A stretch of DNA of 64,000 nt from Bacillus sp. FJAT-50079. Lineage in GTDB: Bacteria; Bacillota; Bacilli; Bacillales; Bacillaceae_C. Shown here piece by piece: positions 27,466 to 35,428 of the stretch. The stretch covers positions 124,001-188,000 of the forward strand of contig NZ_JAGYPD010000007.1 of NCBI RefSeq assembly GCF_018343515.1, given 5' to 3'. The position numbers and the translations under genes are program-made. Each line of letters starts with the position of its first letter. The stretch's first letter is position 1. The notes under the pieces were generated by a model. The model was given only the letters and a program-made list of their open reading frames with translations, was not told the origin of the DNA and did no database searches.

Positions 27466-27549
27466 ATGAGTATAAGATTAATTTCTTCTCATATTTTTTT
27501 CACTCAACTTGTTATAACGTTATATCTATTTTGCGGCTTAAAACAGTAG
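27466..27549 (+). CDS. Possible 27-residue leader peptide
   Basis: ATG 27466 to TAG 27547-27549 encodes a short hydrophobic peptide, MSIRLISSHIFFTQLVITLY then LFCGLKQ. GGGGGTG lies about 11 bases upstream, a little far. Operator copy 2 lies within the frame, so the sequence may be open by chance. Confidence 0.25.
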   Translation: MSIRLISSHIFFTQLVITLYLFCGLKQ

Positions 27550-27603
27550 TTTCATAAGAATATGTAAATAATCTTCATTTAACTTGTTATAACGATATAC
27601 CTA
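27506..27603 (+). promoter_or_regulatory. Operators 2 and 3 of the PTS operon
   Basis: Operator 2 (27506-27528) repeats copy 1 exactly, with core TATAACGTTATA at 27513-27524. Operator 3 (27581-27603) has core TATAACGATATA (27588-27599), one base different. The three cores start at 27408, 27513 and 27588, i.e. 105 and 75 bases apart, close to whole numbers of helical turns, which suits repression by looping. Confidence 0.7.
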
Positions 27604-27661
27604 GTGGTAGGATCGAAAAGTAGAAATGAAATAATTAATTATTTTAGATAGGTGATATTAA

Positions 27662-28420
27662 ATGAAAGCATTTGTAATCGATAAGCAGTCAAAGCTTCCA
27701 CTACATTTTCAAATCTATGAAGATATTAAGGGGAAAATAGAAAGTAAAAAATTACAAGCAGGTGACAAGATTCCTTCTGAAAAGGAACTTCAAACTTTAT
27801 ATGATGTTAGTAGAATTACGGTAAGGAGAGCTATACATGATTTAGAAAATGAGGGATTTGTTAAAAAGTCTCAAGGAAAAGGTACCATTGTTTGTAGCAC
27901 TAAACAAAAATATGATTTAAAAAGGCTAAGTAGTTTTAGTGAAGATGTAAAGGAACATGGAGAAATATCAAGCTCTATTATTCGTGAATTCAAAATTGTA
28001 AAGGCTGATCATAAAACAGCTTATTCATTGGGAATATTGGAGGGAGAAGAGGTCTACTATTTAGAAAGGAGCCGGTTAAGCGGTGATACTGTAGTTGGTT
28101 TGCATAAGGCATTTATAAAAAAGACTGATGAAATTTCTCTTGATAGACTCGAATTCGATGAAACAACATCTTTATATGAAAGATTAAAAATGAAGGGAAT
28201 CCAATTAAAATATGCCAATGAAATTTTAGAAGCGCAAATGCCTGATAAAGAGATTAAAAAAGGTTTAGGTATGAAAGACAATATACCGATCTTTTTTAAG
28301 GAACGAATTACTTATGATACATCTGGTGTCCCGATAGAATTTGTAAAAATGTATTATCGCTCAGATGTTTATCAATATAAAGTGACTCTTGATGTGAATG
28401 ATGGAAGCAAAAATTTGTAA
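27662..28420 (+). CDS. GntR/HutC-family regulator with UTRA ligand domain
   Basis: 252 residues. N-terminal winged helix (LPLHFQIYEDIKGKIESKK, then YDVSRITVRRAIHDLENEGF) and C-terminal UTRA domain (about 90-245; YYLERSRLSGD, IPIFFKERITYD, PIEFVKMYYR). UTRA regulators bind a phosphorylated sugar or related metabolite and release DNA. As first gene it probably represses its own operon through the three TATAACGTTATA sites. A GGTGAT ribosome site is moderate. Confidence 0.88.
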   Translation: MKAFVIDKQSKLPLHFQIYEDIKGKIESKKLQAGDKIPSEKELQTLYDVSRITVRRAIHDLENEGFVKKSQGKGTIVCSTKQKYDLKRLSSFSEDVKEHGEISSSIIREFKIVKADHKTAYSLGILEGEEVYYLERSRLSGDTVVGLHKAFIKKTDEISLDRLEFDETTSLYERLKMKGIQLKYANEILEAQMPDKEIKKGLGMKDNIPIFFKERITYDTSGVPIEFVKMYYRSDVYQYKVTLDVNDGSKNL

Positions 28421-28436
28421 AAGGGGAATTTAAAAG

Positions 28437-29165
28437 ATGAAAATATACGACGTTCACTCTCACTTAGGAAAAACAAGTTCTGGTGAAGAGAATACTCCAA
28501 CAGATATTGTAAATGAGTTAGGGCGATATGGAATTTCTAAAATTGGCATAAGTAGCCTTTCTGGTATTTCGACAAGACAACAAAATGACACAATTTATAA
28601 GGCTATGAAAGAGTACCCAAATATTATAGAAGGATATGGGTTTATCAATCCTAAAGCTCCAGATGCAATTGAAGAAGTTCATAGGTGTTTAGGAGAATAT
28701 AAAATGAACGGAATTAAGTTCCATTCATGGAAACATGGATACTATCCAGATAATACACCTAGTCTTAATGATATTTTCTTTGAAATAGAAAAATATGGGG
28801 TACATGTACAAACACATGTAGGAACTGCTCCATTATCAACACCATATGTTTGGGCCGAATATGCTAAAAAATTTCCTAATATAGACTTTCTATTTACTCA
28901 TACGGGCTATTATGAGTTTGGCTTATCTACAATTGAATCAGTAAAAGATTTAGATAATGTATGGGTTGAGACTTCAGGACAAATGAATGTCGAAGTGCTA
29001 AAGAAATCTATTGACATTTTGGGACCTGGACGAGTTGTTTTTGGAGTAGATTGGCCGTATAAACTAGTAAATATTGAAATTGAAAAATTTTATGAATTAA
29101 ATATTCCAGAAGATCAATTAGAGCATATTTTCTATAAGAACGCAGAATATTTGTGGAGGTATTAA
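28437..29165 (+). CDS. Amidohydrolase_2-family metal-dependent hydrolase, copy 1
   Basis: 242-residue TIM-barrel hydrolase. The first metal motif is D5-V-H7-S-H9; later KFHSW, QTHVGTAP, FTHTGYYE and FGVDWPY supply the other usual ligands. Family members hydrolyse or decarboxylate small carboxylic or lactone substrates. It lies second in the PTS operon, so its substrate is probably the phosphorylated PTS product. A paralogue lies at 31693-32415. Confidence 0.8.
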   Translation: MKIYDVHSHLGKTSSGEENTPTDIVNELGRYGISKIGISSLSGISTRQQNDTIYKAMKEYPNIIEGYGFINPKAPDAIEEVHRCLGEYKMNGIKFHSWKHGYYPDNTPSLNDIFFEIEKYGVHVQTHVGTAPLSTPYVWAEYAKKFPNIDFLFTHTGYYEFGLSTIESVKDLDNVWVETSGQMNVEVLKKSIDILGPGRVVFGVDWPYKLVNIEIEKFYELNIPEDQLEHIFYKNAEYLWRY

Positions 29166-29166
29166 A

Positions 29167-29556
29167 ATGATCCATATTTTAGTAGTCACTCATGGCATGA
29201 TGGCAGAAGGGATTGTTCAAACTGCCAAGATGTTCACTGGAGAACAGGAAAACTTAAATTATATTTCTTTAGAGGAAGGAATGGGTCAAGAAGAGCTAAC
29301 AGCATTAATAAATGAAGAAATGAAAGGGATTCCAGAAAGGGAACAATTACTAATATTCTGTGATATCCTCGGTGGAACACCATTTAATGTAAGCAGTAGG
29401 CTAGCTTTTGAAAATGAAAATATTTCTATATTTTATGGAGTTAACTTACCAATCCTTGTTTCAGCTATTTTATCTAGAGATGGACAAAGTTTACTTGATT
29501 TAACCTCATTGCTTGTTGAGTCCAGCAATGAAAGTTTGGGATTAAGCACATTATAA
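29167..29556 (+). CDS. PTS mannose-family EIIA component
   Basis: 129 residues, EIIA-Man fold. The phosphorylated histidine is H9 in VVTHGMMAEG; the CDILGGTPFN motif of the family is present. It accepts phosphate from HPr and passes it to EIIB encoded next. It starts one base after the preceding gene's stop. Confidence 0.9.
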   Translation: MIHILVVTHGMMAEGIVQTAKMFTGEQENLNYISLEEGMGQEELTALINEEMKGIPEREQLLIFCDILGGTPFNVSSRLAFENENISIFYGVNLPILVSAILSRDGQSLLDLTSLLVESSNESLGLSTL

Positions 29557-29569
29557 AGGAGAGAAAAAA

Positions 29570-30046
29570 ATGAACATTACCGTATTTAGAGTTGATGAGA
29601 GATTAATCCATGGACAAATTGTTACTGCATGGATTGCTTATGCAGATGCCACTCAAATTATCGTAGCAGATGATAAGGCTGCCAATGATGAGTTTCAAAA
29701 GTCGTTATTACAAATGACAACACCAAAAAATATTCAATTAAAAATCATTGGGATTGCAGAAGCTATTAAAACAATAAAAGAAGATACTAGCGATTCAAAA
29801 GCACTTTTAATTGTAAGAGGACCCAAGGAAGCGCTGCAATTGATTGAAGGGGGCATTGATTTAAAAGAGATTAACATTGGAAACATCAATATGAAAAAAG
29901 GCAAAAAGAAAATATTAGGAAATCTATGGGTTGATGATGAAGATATTAGCAATTTAACGAAGTTAAGTGAGGCAGGGATTTCCCTTGATGTTCGAACAGT
30001 ACCAAATGAGCGAAGCCAAGATGCAATGAAATTAATTCTTAATTAA
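29570..30046 (+). CDS. PTS mannose-family EIIB component
   Basis: 158 residues with the active-site segment RVDERLIHGQI (phosphorylated H14), standard for EIIB of the mannose/sorbose group. It transfers phosphate to the incoming substrate. AAAGGAGAG precedes the start; spacing to EIIA is 13 bases. Confidence 0.92.
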   Translation: MNITVFRVDERLIHGQIVTAWIAYADATQIIVADDKAANDEFQKSLLQMTTPKNIQLKIIGIAEAIKTIKEDTSDSKALLIVRGPKEALQLIEGGIDLKEINIGNINMKKGKKKILGNLWVDDEDISNLTKLSEAGISLDVRTVPNERSQDAMKLILN

Positions 30047-30066
30047 TTTTCCGTCGGGAGGAAAAA

Positions 30067-30822
30067 ATGATGGATATTCTACTTCAAGCTATACTAGTTG
30101 GGTTGTTTGTTACTATTGCTTATATTGATTCCCATACTTTACAAACGCATATATTTAGACCTATTTTTGTTGGCCCTGTTGTTGGATTAATTATGGGGGA
30201 TGTTGCAACAGGGTTAGCCGTTGGAGTTACGATCGAATTAATGTTTTTAGCTGTTATCTTTGTTGGAACAGCTACACCTCCTGATCCGACACTTAGTACA
30301 GCGATTGCGGCAGGAATCGCAATTCTTGGTGGTGGCGGTACAGAACTAGCAGTAGCAACTGCTTTGCCAGTTTCATTTATTGGACAAATTGCTACAACAT
30401 TTCAAAATACAGCGATCAACATCTGGTTTATGCATCGAGCAGAAAATGCTATATCAAAGTTAAATATTCGAGGATTGGTGTTAAATAATACGGTCTTTCC
30501 AATGTTAACGAACGTTATTCTTTATGGGGTTCCTGCTTTCCTTGCTATCTATTTTGGAGCTGATTTTGTTAAAGGAATCATAGAGGCAATTCCGGAAAAA
30601 ATTATTACCGGTTTAGCTGCCGGTGGAGGAATGATTGGTGCTGTCGGGTTTGCATTACTATTAAGTACAATCCAAGTTAAAAAGTTCTGGCCATTTTTAT
30701 TCTTAGGTTTCTTCTTTGCATCCTATTTAAATATCAATATGATTGGAATTGCATTATTAGGCGTAATCTGTGTATCACTATATTACTACTTAAAGATCGA
30801 TGATAAAAACGCTAACGCATAA
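30067..30822 (+). CDS. PTS mannose-family EIIC component
   Basis: 251-residue membrane protein; GPVVGLIMGDVATGLAVGVT and ELMFLAVIFVGTATPPDPT are conserved EIIC-Man/Sor segments. With EIID it forms the membrane channel. GGGAGG lies before the start. Confidence 0.92.
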   Translation: MMDILLQAILVGLFVTIAYIDSHTLQTHIFRPIFVGPVVGLIMGDVATGLAVGVTIELMFLAVIFVGTATPPDPTLSTAIAAGIAILGGGGTELAVATALPVSFIGQIATTFQNTAINIWFMHRAENAISKLNIRGLVLNNTVFPMLTNVILYGVPAFLAIYFGADFVKGIIEAIPEKIITGLAAGGGMIGAVGFALLLSTIQVKKFWPFLFLGFFFASYLNINMIGIALLGVICVSLYYYLKIDDKNANA

Positions 30823-30834
30823 GGGGTGCTTAAG

Positions 30835-31653
30835 ATGGAAAACGAAAAAAAATTAACTAAGAAAGATTTATGGAAAGTCTTTTGGAATCAAATGACCATT
30901 CGTACCGCAAATAACTATGAACGTCAGCAAAATGCCGGATTTACTCAAGCAATGATGCCTGTTATTGAAAAAGTTTATGATGATCCAGAAGATAAAAAGG
31001 AAGCGTATGAAAGACATATGGAATACTTTTTAACACAAGATATGGTTTCTGCCCTTCCCGTTGGTATTAGTGCCGCGATGGAAGAAAGGTATGCGAACGA
31101 AAGAGACTTTGATCCGTCTACGATTAACTCTGTAAAAACAGCACTAATGGGCCCTTTAGCTGGATTAGGGGATTCTCTTTTAAATGGTACTGCAAGACCA
31201 ATTCTTGCAGGACTTGCGATCTCATTAGTAAGTGCTGGCACAGGATGGATTGGTCCATTCATGTTTGTGATTTGTATGGCGATCCTTTCCCTTGGTGTAC
31301 GATATTTGGGCGTTTTCGAAGGATATAGACAAGGTGTTTCGCTTGTTTCAAAATTTCAGTCATCAGGACTAATTAGCCGAATTTCAGAATTGGCTGGGAT
31401 TGCAGCTTATATTATTGTTGGAGGATTTATTCCTGCATTAGTTGTTGTACACATTCCGCTAGAATATACGTCCGGAGAAACAACGATAAAAATTCAAGAA
31501 ACATTAGATAATTTAATGCCAGGTGTATTAGGTTTACTTTATACCGGTTTGATGTATTATCTGATCACGAAGAAAAAAGTTTCAGCTATTAAATTAATTT
31601 TCATTACGATGTTTATTGGGATTGCAGGAGTATATGCTGGTATTTTAGGTTAA
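30835..31653 (+). CDS. PTS mannose-family EIID component
   Basis: 272 residues. N-terminal cytosolic segment (KDLWKVFWNQMTIRTANNYE, FTQAMMPVIEKVY) followed by GPLAGLGDSLLNGTARPILA and membrane helices, all typical of EIID. Start set at ATG 30835, 8 bases after AAGGGG; GTG 30826 overlaps that site. Confidence 0.92.
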   Translation: MENEKKLTKKDLWKVFWNQMTIRTANNYERQQNAGFTQAMMPVIEKVYDDPEDKKEAYERHMEYFLTQDMVSALPVGISAAMEERYANERDFDPSTINSVKTALMGPLAGLGDSLLNGTARPILAGLAISLVSAGTGWIGPFMFVICMAILSLGVRYLGVFEGYRQGVSLVSKFQSSGLISRISELAGIAAYIIVGGFIPALVVVHIPLEYTSGETTIKIQETLDNLMPGVLGLLYTGLMYYLITKKKVSAIKLIFITMFIGIAGVYAGILG

Positions 31654-31692
31654 TAAATCAGAAGATAACCAAAGTGAGAAGGTGTGAAGAAA

Positions 31693-32415
31693 GTGATTAT
31701 TGATATACATGCTCATATTAAAAGAGATGCAGAAAAACACAAATACCTTGAGCAAGAATTATTAGATGATATGAAGAAAAATAATATTTCTTTAAGGGTC
31801 GTCTCTGCGATTGAAGGAAAGTCAATACATGACCAAAATAATTATATCTCTGATTTTGTTTCGCGATATCCTGATCAGTTGATTGGGTGTGCTGTGATTA
31901 ATCCTAAAGAAGATAACTCAATAGAAGAAGCTAAGAGAGTATTGGCTCTTCCTGGTATTAAAATGATTGAATTTAATTCGGTTGAACACGGTTACTATCC
32001 TGATAGTTGTGAAAACTTGGATGAAATTTTTAATATCCTTGGGGAAAATAAAATTCCCGTTAAGGTTTTTACAGGTATCGGCGCAAGGTCAATGCCACAG
32101 CAATGGGCGGTTCATGCTAAAAAGCATCCTAATATCCCATTTATATTCCTTCATATCGGTTGCTTTGATTATGGTTATGGGTGCGTTGATTTAGCTCTAG
32201 AAAATGAGAATGTCTATGTGGAAACATCCTATCAATATGAAATTCAAGTTTTAAGAAAGGCGTTTTCGAAATTGCCTAAAGAAAAATTATTCTTTGGTTC
32301 ATCCTATCCAACTGTATTAACTAAATCCTCGGTAAATTTATTTGACATGTTTCATTTAGAAAAGGACTATCTTGAAAATATCTATTATAAAAATGCAATG
32401 GAATTATTTGAGTAA
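31693..32415 (+). CDS. Amidohydrolase_2-family metal-dependent hydrolase, copy 2
   Basis: 240 residues, paralogous to the protein at 28437. HxH motif IIDIHAHI at the N-terminus; GCAVINPKEDN and EFNSVEHGYYPD align with matching blocks of copy 1. The Cys-containing FLHIGCFDYGYG replaces the FTHTGYYEFG of copy 1, and FFGSSYPT replaces FGVDWPY with loss of the usual metal-binding aspartate, so the active site differs. Start taken as GTG 31693 (10 bases after AGAAGG); GTG 31684 is also possible. Confidence 0.75.
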   Translation: MIIDIHAHIKRDAEKHKYLEQELLDDMKKNNISLRVVSAIEGKSIHDQNNYISDFVSRYPDQLIGCAVINPKEDNSIEEAKRVLALPGIKMIEFNSVEHGYYPDSCENLDEIFNILGENKIPVKVFTGIGARSMPQQWAVHAKKHPNIPFIFLHIGCFDYGYGCVDLALENENVYVETSYQYEIQVLRKAFSKLPKEKLFFGSSYPTVLTKSSVNLFDMFHLEKDYLENIYYKNAMELFE

Positions 32416-32498
32416 TAGATTGACAGCGTTTTCCACTAATGATTAGTAAAGGGAAAGTGAGCGTGGAAAGTGAATAAAAGAAAGGTGGATTATTTGAT

Positions 32499-33479
32499 AT
32501 GGATAAAGAGGATGTACGAATACTCCTTCCTTACGATGTTCAACCATTATTTGATGATATCGTAGACCAAAGGGTGTTAGGGGCAAGTAATCACATTGCA
32601 ATGATTGGTGAGATGATTGAATCAATCACACTAGATGGAAAGAAAAATAATAGTGAAATCAAAAATATTATAGAGAGAATCCAAGTAGTAACAAATTATT
32701 TTGTAAAGACAAGAGGAGAAGCAAGTCAGGCGATTAGTAATGCGATATTGCTAATGACGAATCATTTAGAACAGCTTGTAGATTCTACATTAGATGAGGC
32801 AGTGGATGAAATTATTAATCGCAAAAATAGCTATCTAGATTATAATAACAGTGCAACTGAGAAAGTAATTGATTATGCTAGCATCGTAGTTGAAAACATG
32901 AAAACGATTATGGTTTATGATTATTCAAGTACGGTAGATAAATTATTGAAAAAAATCGGTGGATCTGAGCACCAATATATAATCTATATTCCTGAAAGCC
33001 GGATTATTGACGGAGGAGTTCCATATGTAAAAACCTGTAAAGAGGCAGGGCATGCAATTAGGTTCTTTCCAGATGCAGCGATTATGTATTATTCAAAAGA
33101 ATGTGATGTTGCGCTTATGGGGGCAGAAACGTTCTTCCCAGATGGCACTGGATTTAATACAACTGGTTCTGATTTAGTAGGATTAGCATGCGACTATTAT
33201 AAAATACCATTGTATTTCTTAACTCCATTAATTAAATTAGATATCCGTCCAATCTATGGTTACAAAAAAGAGTTAGTAATTAATGATTTGGAAACAAAAT
33301 TAATAGAAGAATGGCAGGATAAGAGTCTAGCAGAAAATATTAATTTTAAAGCACCTGAATTACTCGGTGTAGAACCAAAACATATCCGAGGTTTTATTAC
33401 AGAAAAGGGAGTTATTCCGGCGGAACAGATGTTCAATGTAAGCTTAGAATATTATAAAGAGTTAGGGGGGGCCATATAA
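32499..33479 (+). CDS. eIF2B/ribose-1,5-bisphosphate isomerase-like protein
   Basis: 326 residues. The C-terminal Rossmann-like half has the sugar-phosphate isomerase pattern of the eIF2B-alpha/MtnA/R15P isomerase family: IIYIPESRIIDGG, DVALMGAETFFPDGTGFNTTGS and a late conserved region. The N-terminal helical half (about 1-130) fits too. In bacteria this fold usually isomerises aldose-1-phosphates to ketoses. It is translationally coupled (TAATG) to the BtpA gene downstream. Confidence 0.75.
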   Translation: MDKEDVRILLPYDVQPLFDDIVDQRVLGASNHIAMIGEMIESITLDGKKNNSEIKNIIERIQVVTNYFVKTRGEASQAISNAILLMTNHLEQLVDSTLDEAVDEIINRKNSYLDYNNSATEKVIDYASIVVENMKTIMVYDYSSTVDKLLKKIGGSEHQYIIYIPESRIIDGGVPYVKTCKEAGHAIRFFPDAAIMYYSKECDVALMGAETFFPDGTGFNTTGSDLVGLACDYYKIPLYFLTPLIKLDIRPIYGYKKELVINDLETKLIEEWQDKSLAENINFKAPELLGVEPKHIRGFITEKGVIPAEQMFNVSLEYYKELGGAI

Positions 33480-34294
33480 TGAGGGAGGTTTTCCATCCAA
33501 ACTGTACTGTTCTATCAATGATCCAGCCACCGCCACTTCCCGGAAGTTATCGACATATTGATCAAACGATCGATGAAATTGTGTATGAATCTTTAAAGGA
33601 AACAGAAATGGTGCAGGAAAATGGATTTGACGGCATTATTATTCAAAATATGAACGATATGCCGATCAAACAACATTCTGACCCTGAAGCAATTGCGTAT
33701 ATGTCAAGAATTGCTTATGAAATAAGAAAAGAGTTTCCAAATTTAACAATGGGGATCTTAATGAATTGGGATGGAGTATCTGGCTTGTCAGTAGCAGATG
33801 CTGTGGGTGCAGACTTTGTAAGGGTTGAGCATCTGTTTACAGGGGCCAATGTAACTAGTGCGGGAATTCTTCAAGCCCAATGTGTAGATATTGCAAGATT
33901 AAGAAAAAGAATCAGATCCAAAGTTCCAGTGTATGCTGATGTATACGAAGTACATGGAGTCCCTCTGGGGAGAAAACCTATCGAGGACGCTGCTTGGGAA
34001 GCAGTCCATGAGGCTTTTGCCGATGGTTTGTTTATTGCAGGCAGAAGCGTTGAGGAAAGTGTTGAAATAATTAAAAAGGTTAGGACGAAAATACCAGATA
34101 CACCGGTATTTCTAGGGGGAGGGGCAACAGGAGACAATATTTTCGAACTGCTTAAACTTTACGATGGGGTTTCAGTGGCAACATGGATTAAAAATGGTGA
34201 TATGAAGAATCCGATTGATCCCGAGAGAGCTAAAATATTTATGAATGAGGCTAATAAGGCAAAGCAGTGGCGAGAGAGCTTTAAATCAGAGTGA
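33479..34294 (+). CDS. BtpA/SgcQ-family TIM-barrel protein
   Basis: 271 residues. Family features: NCTVLSMIQPPPLPGS at the N-terminus, ENGFDGIIIQNMNDMP, VGADFVRVEHLFTG, and C-terminal phosphate-binding FLGGGATGDNI. SgcQ is encoded in the E. coli sgc PTS operon, so a role in sugar-phosphate breakdown is supported by two independent contexts, but no reaction is established to my knowledge. Last gene of the operon. Confidence 0.82.
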   Translation: MREVFHPNCTVLSMIQPPPLPGSYRHIDQTIDEIVYESLKETEMVQENGFDGIIIQNMNDMPIKQHSDPEAIAYMSRIAYEIRKEFPNLTMGILMNWDGVSGLSVADAVGADFVRVEHLFTGANVTSAGILQAQCVDIARLRKRIRSKVPVYADVYEVHGVPLGRKPIEDAAWEAVHEAFADGLFIAGRSVEESVEIIKKVRTKIPDTPVFLGGGATGDNIFELLKLYDGVSVATWIKNGDMKNPIDPERAKIFMNEANKAKQWRESFKSE

Positions 34295-34317
34295 AGACCT
34301 AGCTTCATTTTAAAAAG

Positions 34318-34350
34318 TCGCAAGTAATTTGAAATTACTTGCGATTTAAT
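34318..34350. terminator. Bidirectional terminator between the PTS operon and the AIM24 gene
   Basis: TCGCAAGTAATTT (34318-34330) and AAATTACTTGCGA (34332-34344) are perfect complements. Minus-strand readout is followed by TTTTT; the plus side is followed by TTTAAT. Confidence 0.8.
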
Positions 34351-34353
34351 CGT

Positions 34354-35142
34354 TTATCGATCTCCACCAAGAATGTTAAATAGACCGCCGATTCCACCTT
34401 CATCTTTAGAGCCACCAGATGCTGGCATCGCAGCAAATACACGGCTCGCCAGTCTTGAGAATGGCAGTGACTGAATCCAAACCGTCCCTGGTCCCCGAAG
34501 CGTTGCAAAAAACAATCCTTCGCCGCCAAATAATGCTGTCTTTACCCCTTTAACCATTTCGATATCGTAATGAACATCGTTTGTCATTGCGACGAGGCAG
34601 CCTGTATCGATTTTTACAACTTCACCAGGTTCTAACGTTTTCTTGTGAATCGTTCCTCCTGCGTGGACAAAGGCCATGCCATTCCCTTCAAGTTTTTGCA
34701 TAATGAAGCCTTCTCCCCCGAAGAAACCAGCACCAAGTTTACGTTGAAAGGCAATCCCGACGGAGACCCCTTTGGCAGCGGCTAAAAAGGCATCCTTTTG
34801 ACAAATGAGTTTGCCGTCGAGTTCAGATAAATCCATCGGAATAATTTTTCCGGGATATGGTGATGCAAAGGAGACATGTTTTTTCCCGGAGCCATCATTC
34901 GTAAATGTTGTCATAAATAAACTTTCTCCAGTAAGTAATCGTTTCCCAGCACCCATTAATTTTCCCATCAATCCGTTACCTTGGGAAGAACCATCTCCAA
35001 AAACGGTCTCCATTTTAATGTCACCATCCATCATCATTAAGCTTCCCGCTTCCGCGACAACTGTTTCAAATGGATCAAGCTCAACTTGAACAAACTGCAT
35101 ATCATCGCCAAAAATTTCGTAATCAATTTCATGATTATTCAT
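34354..35142 (-). CDS. TIGR00266/AIM24-family protein
   Basis: 262 residues with the repeated short beta segments of this family: VELDPFETVVAEAGSLMMMD, FGGEGFIMQKLEGNGM and FGGEGLFFATLRGPGTVWIQ. The C-terminal tail is glycine-rich. Bacterial members have no clear biochemical role. Start set at the ATG read from 35142, with AAAGGA about 11 bases upstream. Its own terminator follows. Confidence 0.82.
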   Translation of the reverse strand: MNNHEIDYEIFGDDMQFVQVELDPFETVVAEAGSLMMMDGDIKMETVFGDGSSQGNGLMGKLMGAGKRLLTGESLFMTTFTNDGSGKKHVSFASPYPGKIIPMDLSELDGKLICQKDAFLAAAKGVSVGIAFQRKLGAGFFGGEGFIMQKLEGNGMAFVHAGGTIHKKTLEPGEVVKIDTGCLVAMTNDVHYDIEMVKGVKTALFGGEGLFFATLRGPGTVWIQSLPFSRLASRVFAAMPASGGSKDEGGIGGLFNILGGDR

Positions 35143-35214
35143 CGTCAACACCGTCCTTTAAAACGTATACGAATCATGAAAAGAAAAGGTTTCGTGTATC
35201 GTTAAAGAGACATT

Positions 35215-35262
35215 TATAAAAAATAAAAGAGGCGTCAGGCTAAATACCTAACATCCTCTCAA
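35215..35262 (-). terminator. Probable terminator of the ketoacyl-synthase/kinase pair
   Basis: AGAGG-cgt-cAGG (from 35228) can pair with CCT-aac-atCCTCT (to about 35259); on the minus strand TCTTTTATTTTT follows. The stem has internal mismatches. Confidence 0.5.
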
Positions 35263-35428
35263 ATGAAGGCAACGCACATTAATTTTCATCCACATGCTTT
35301 ATAAATTGCCTGTTTATTAACCAATTTCCATTATCTATTTTTAAAAAATCTAACTCCTAAGAGTTGATTGAAATTTCAGCAGTTGTTCCAACGTATGATT
35401 CTTCAATGTTTTACTAGCTACATTTATT

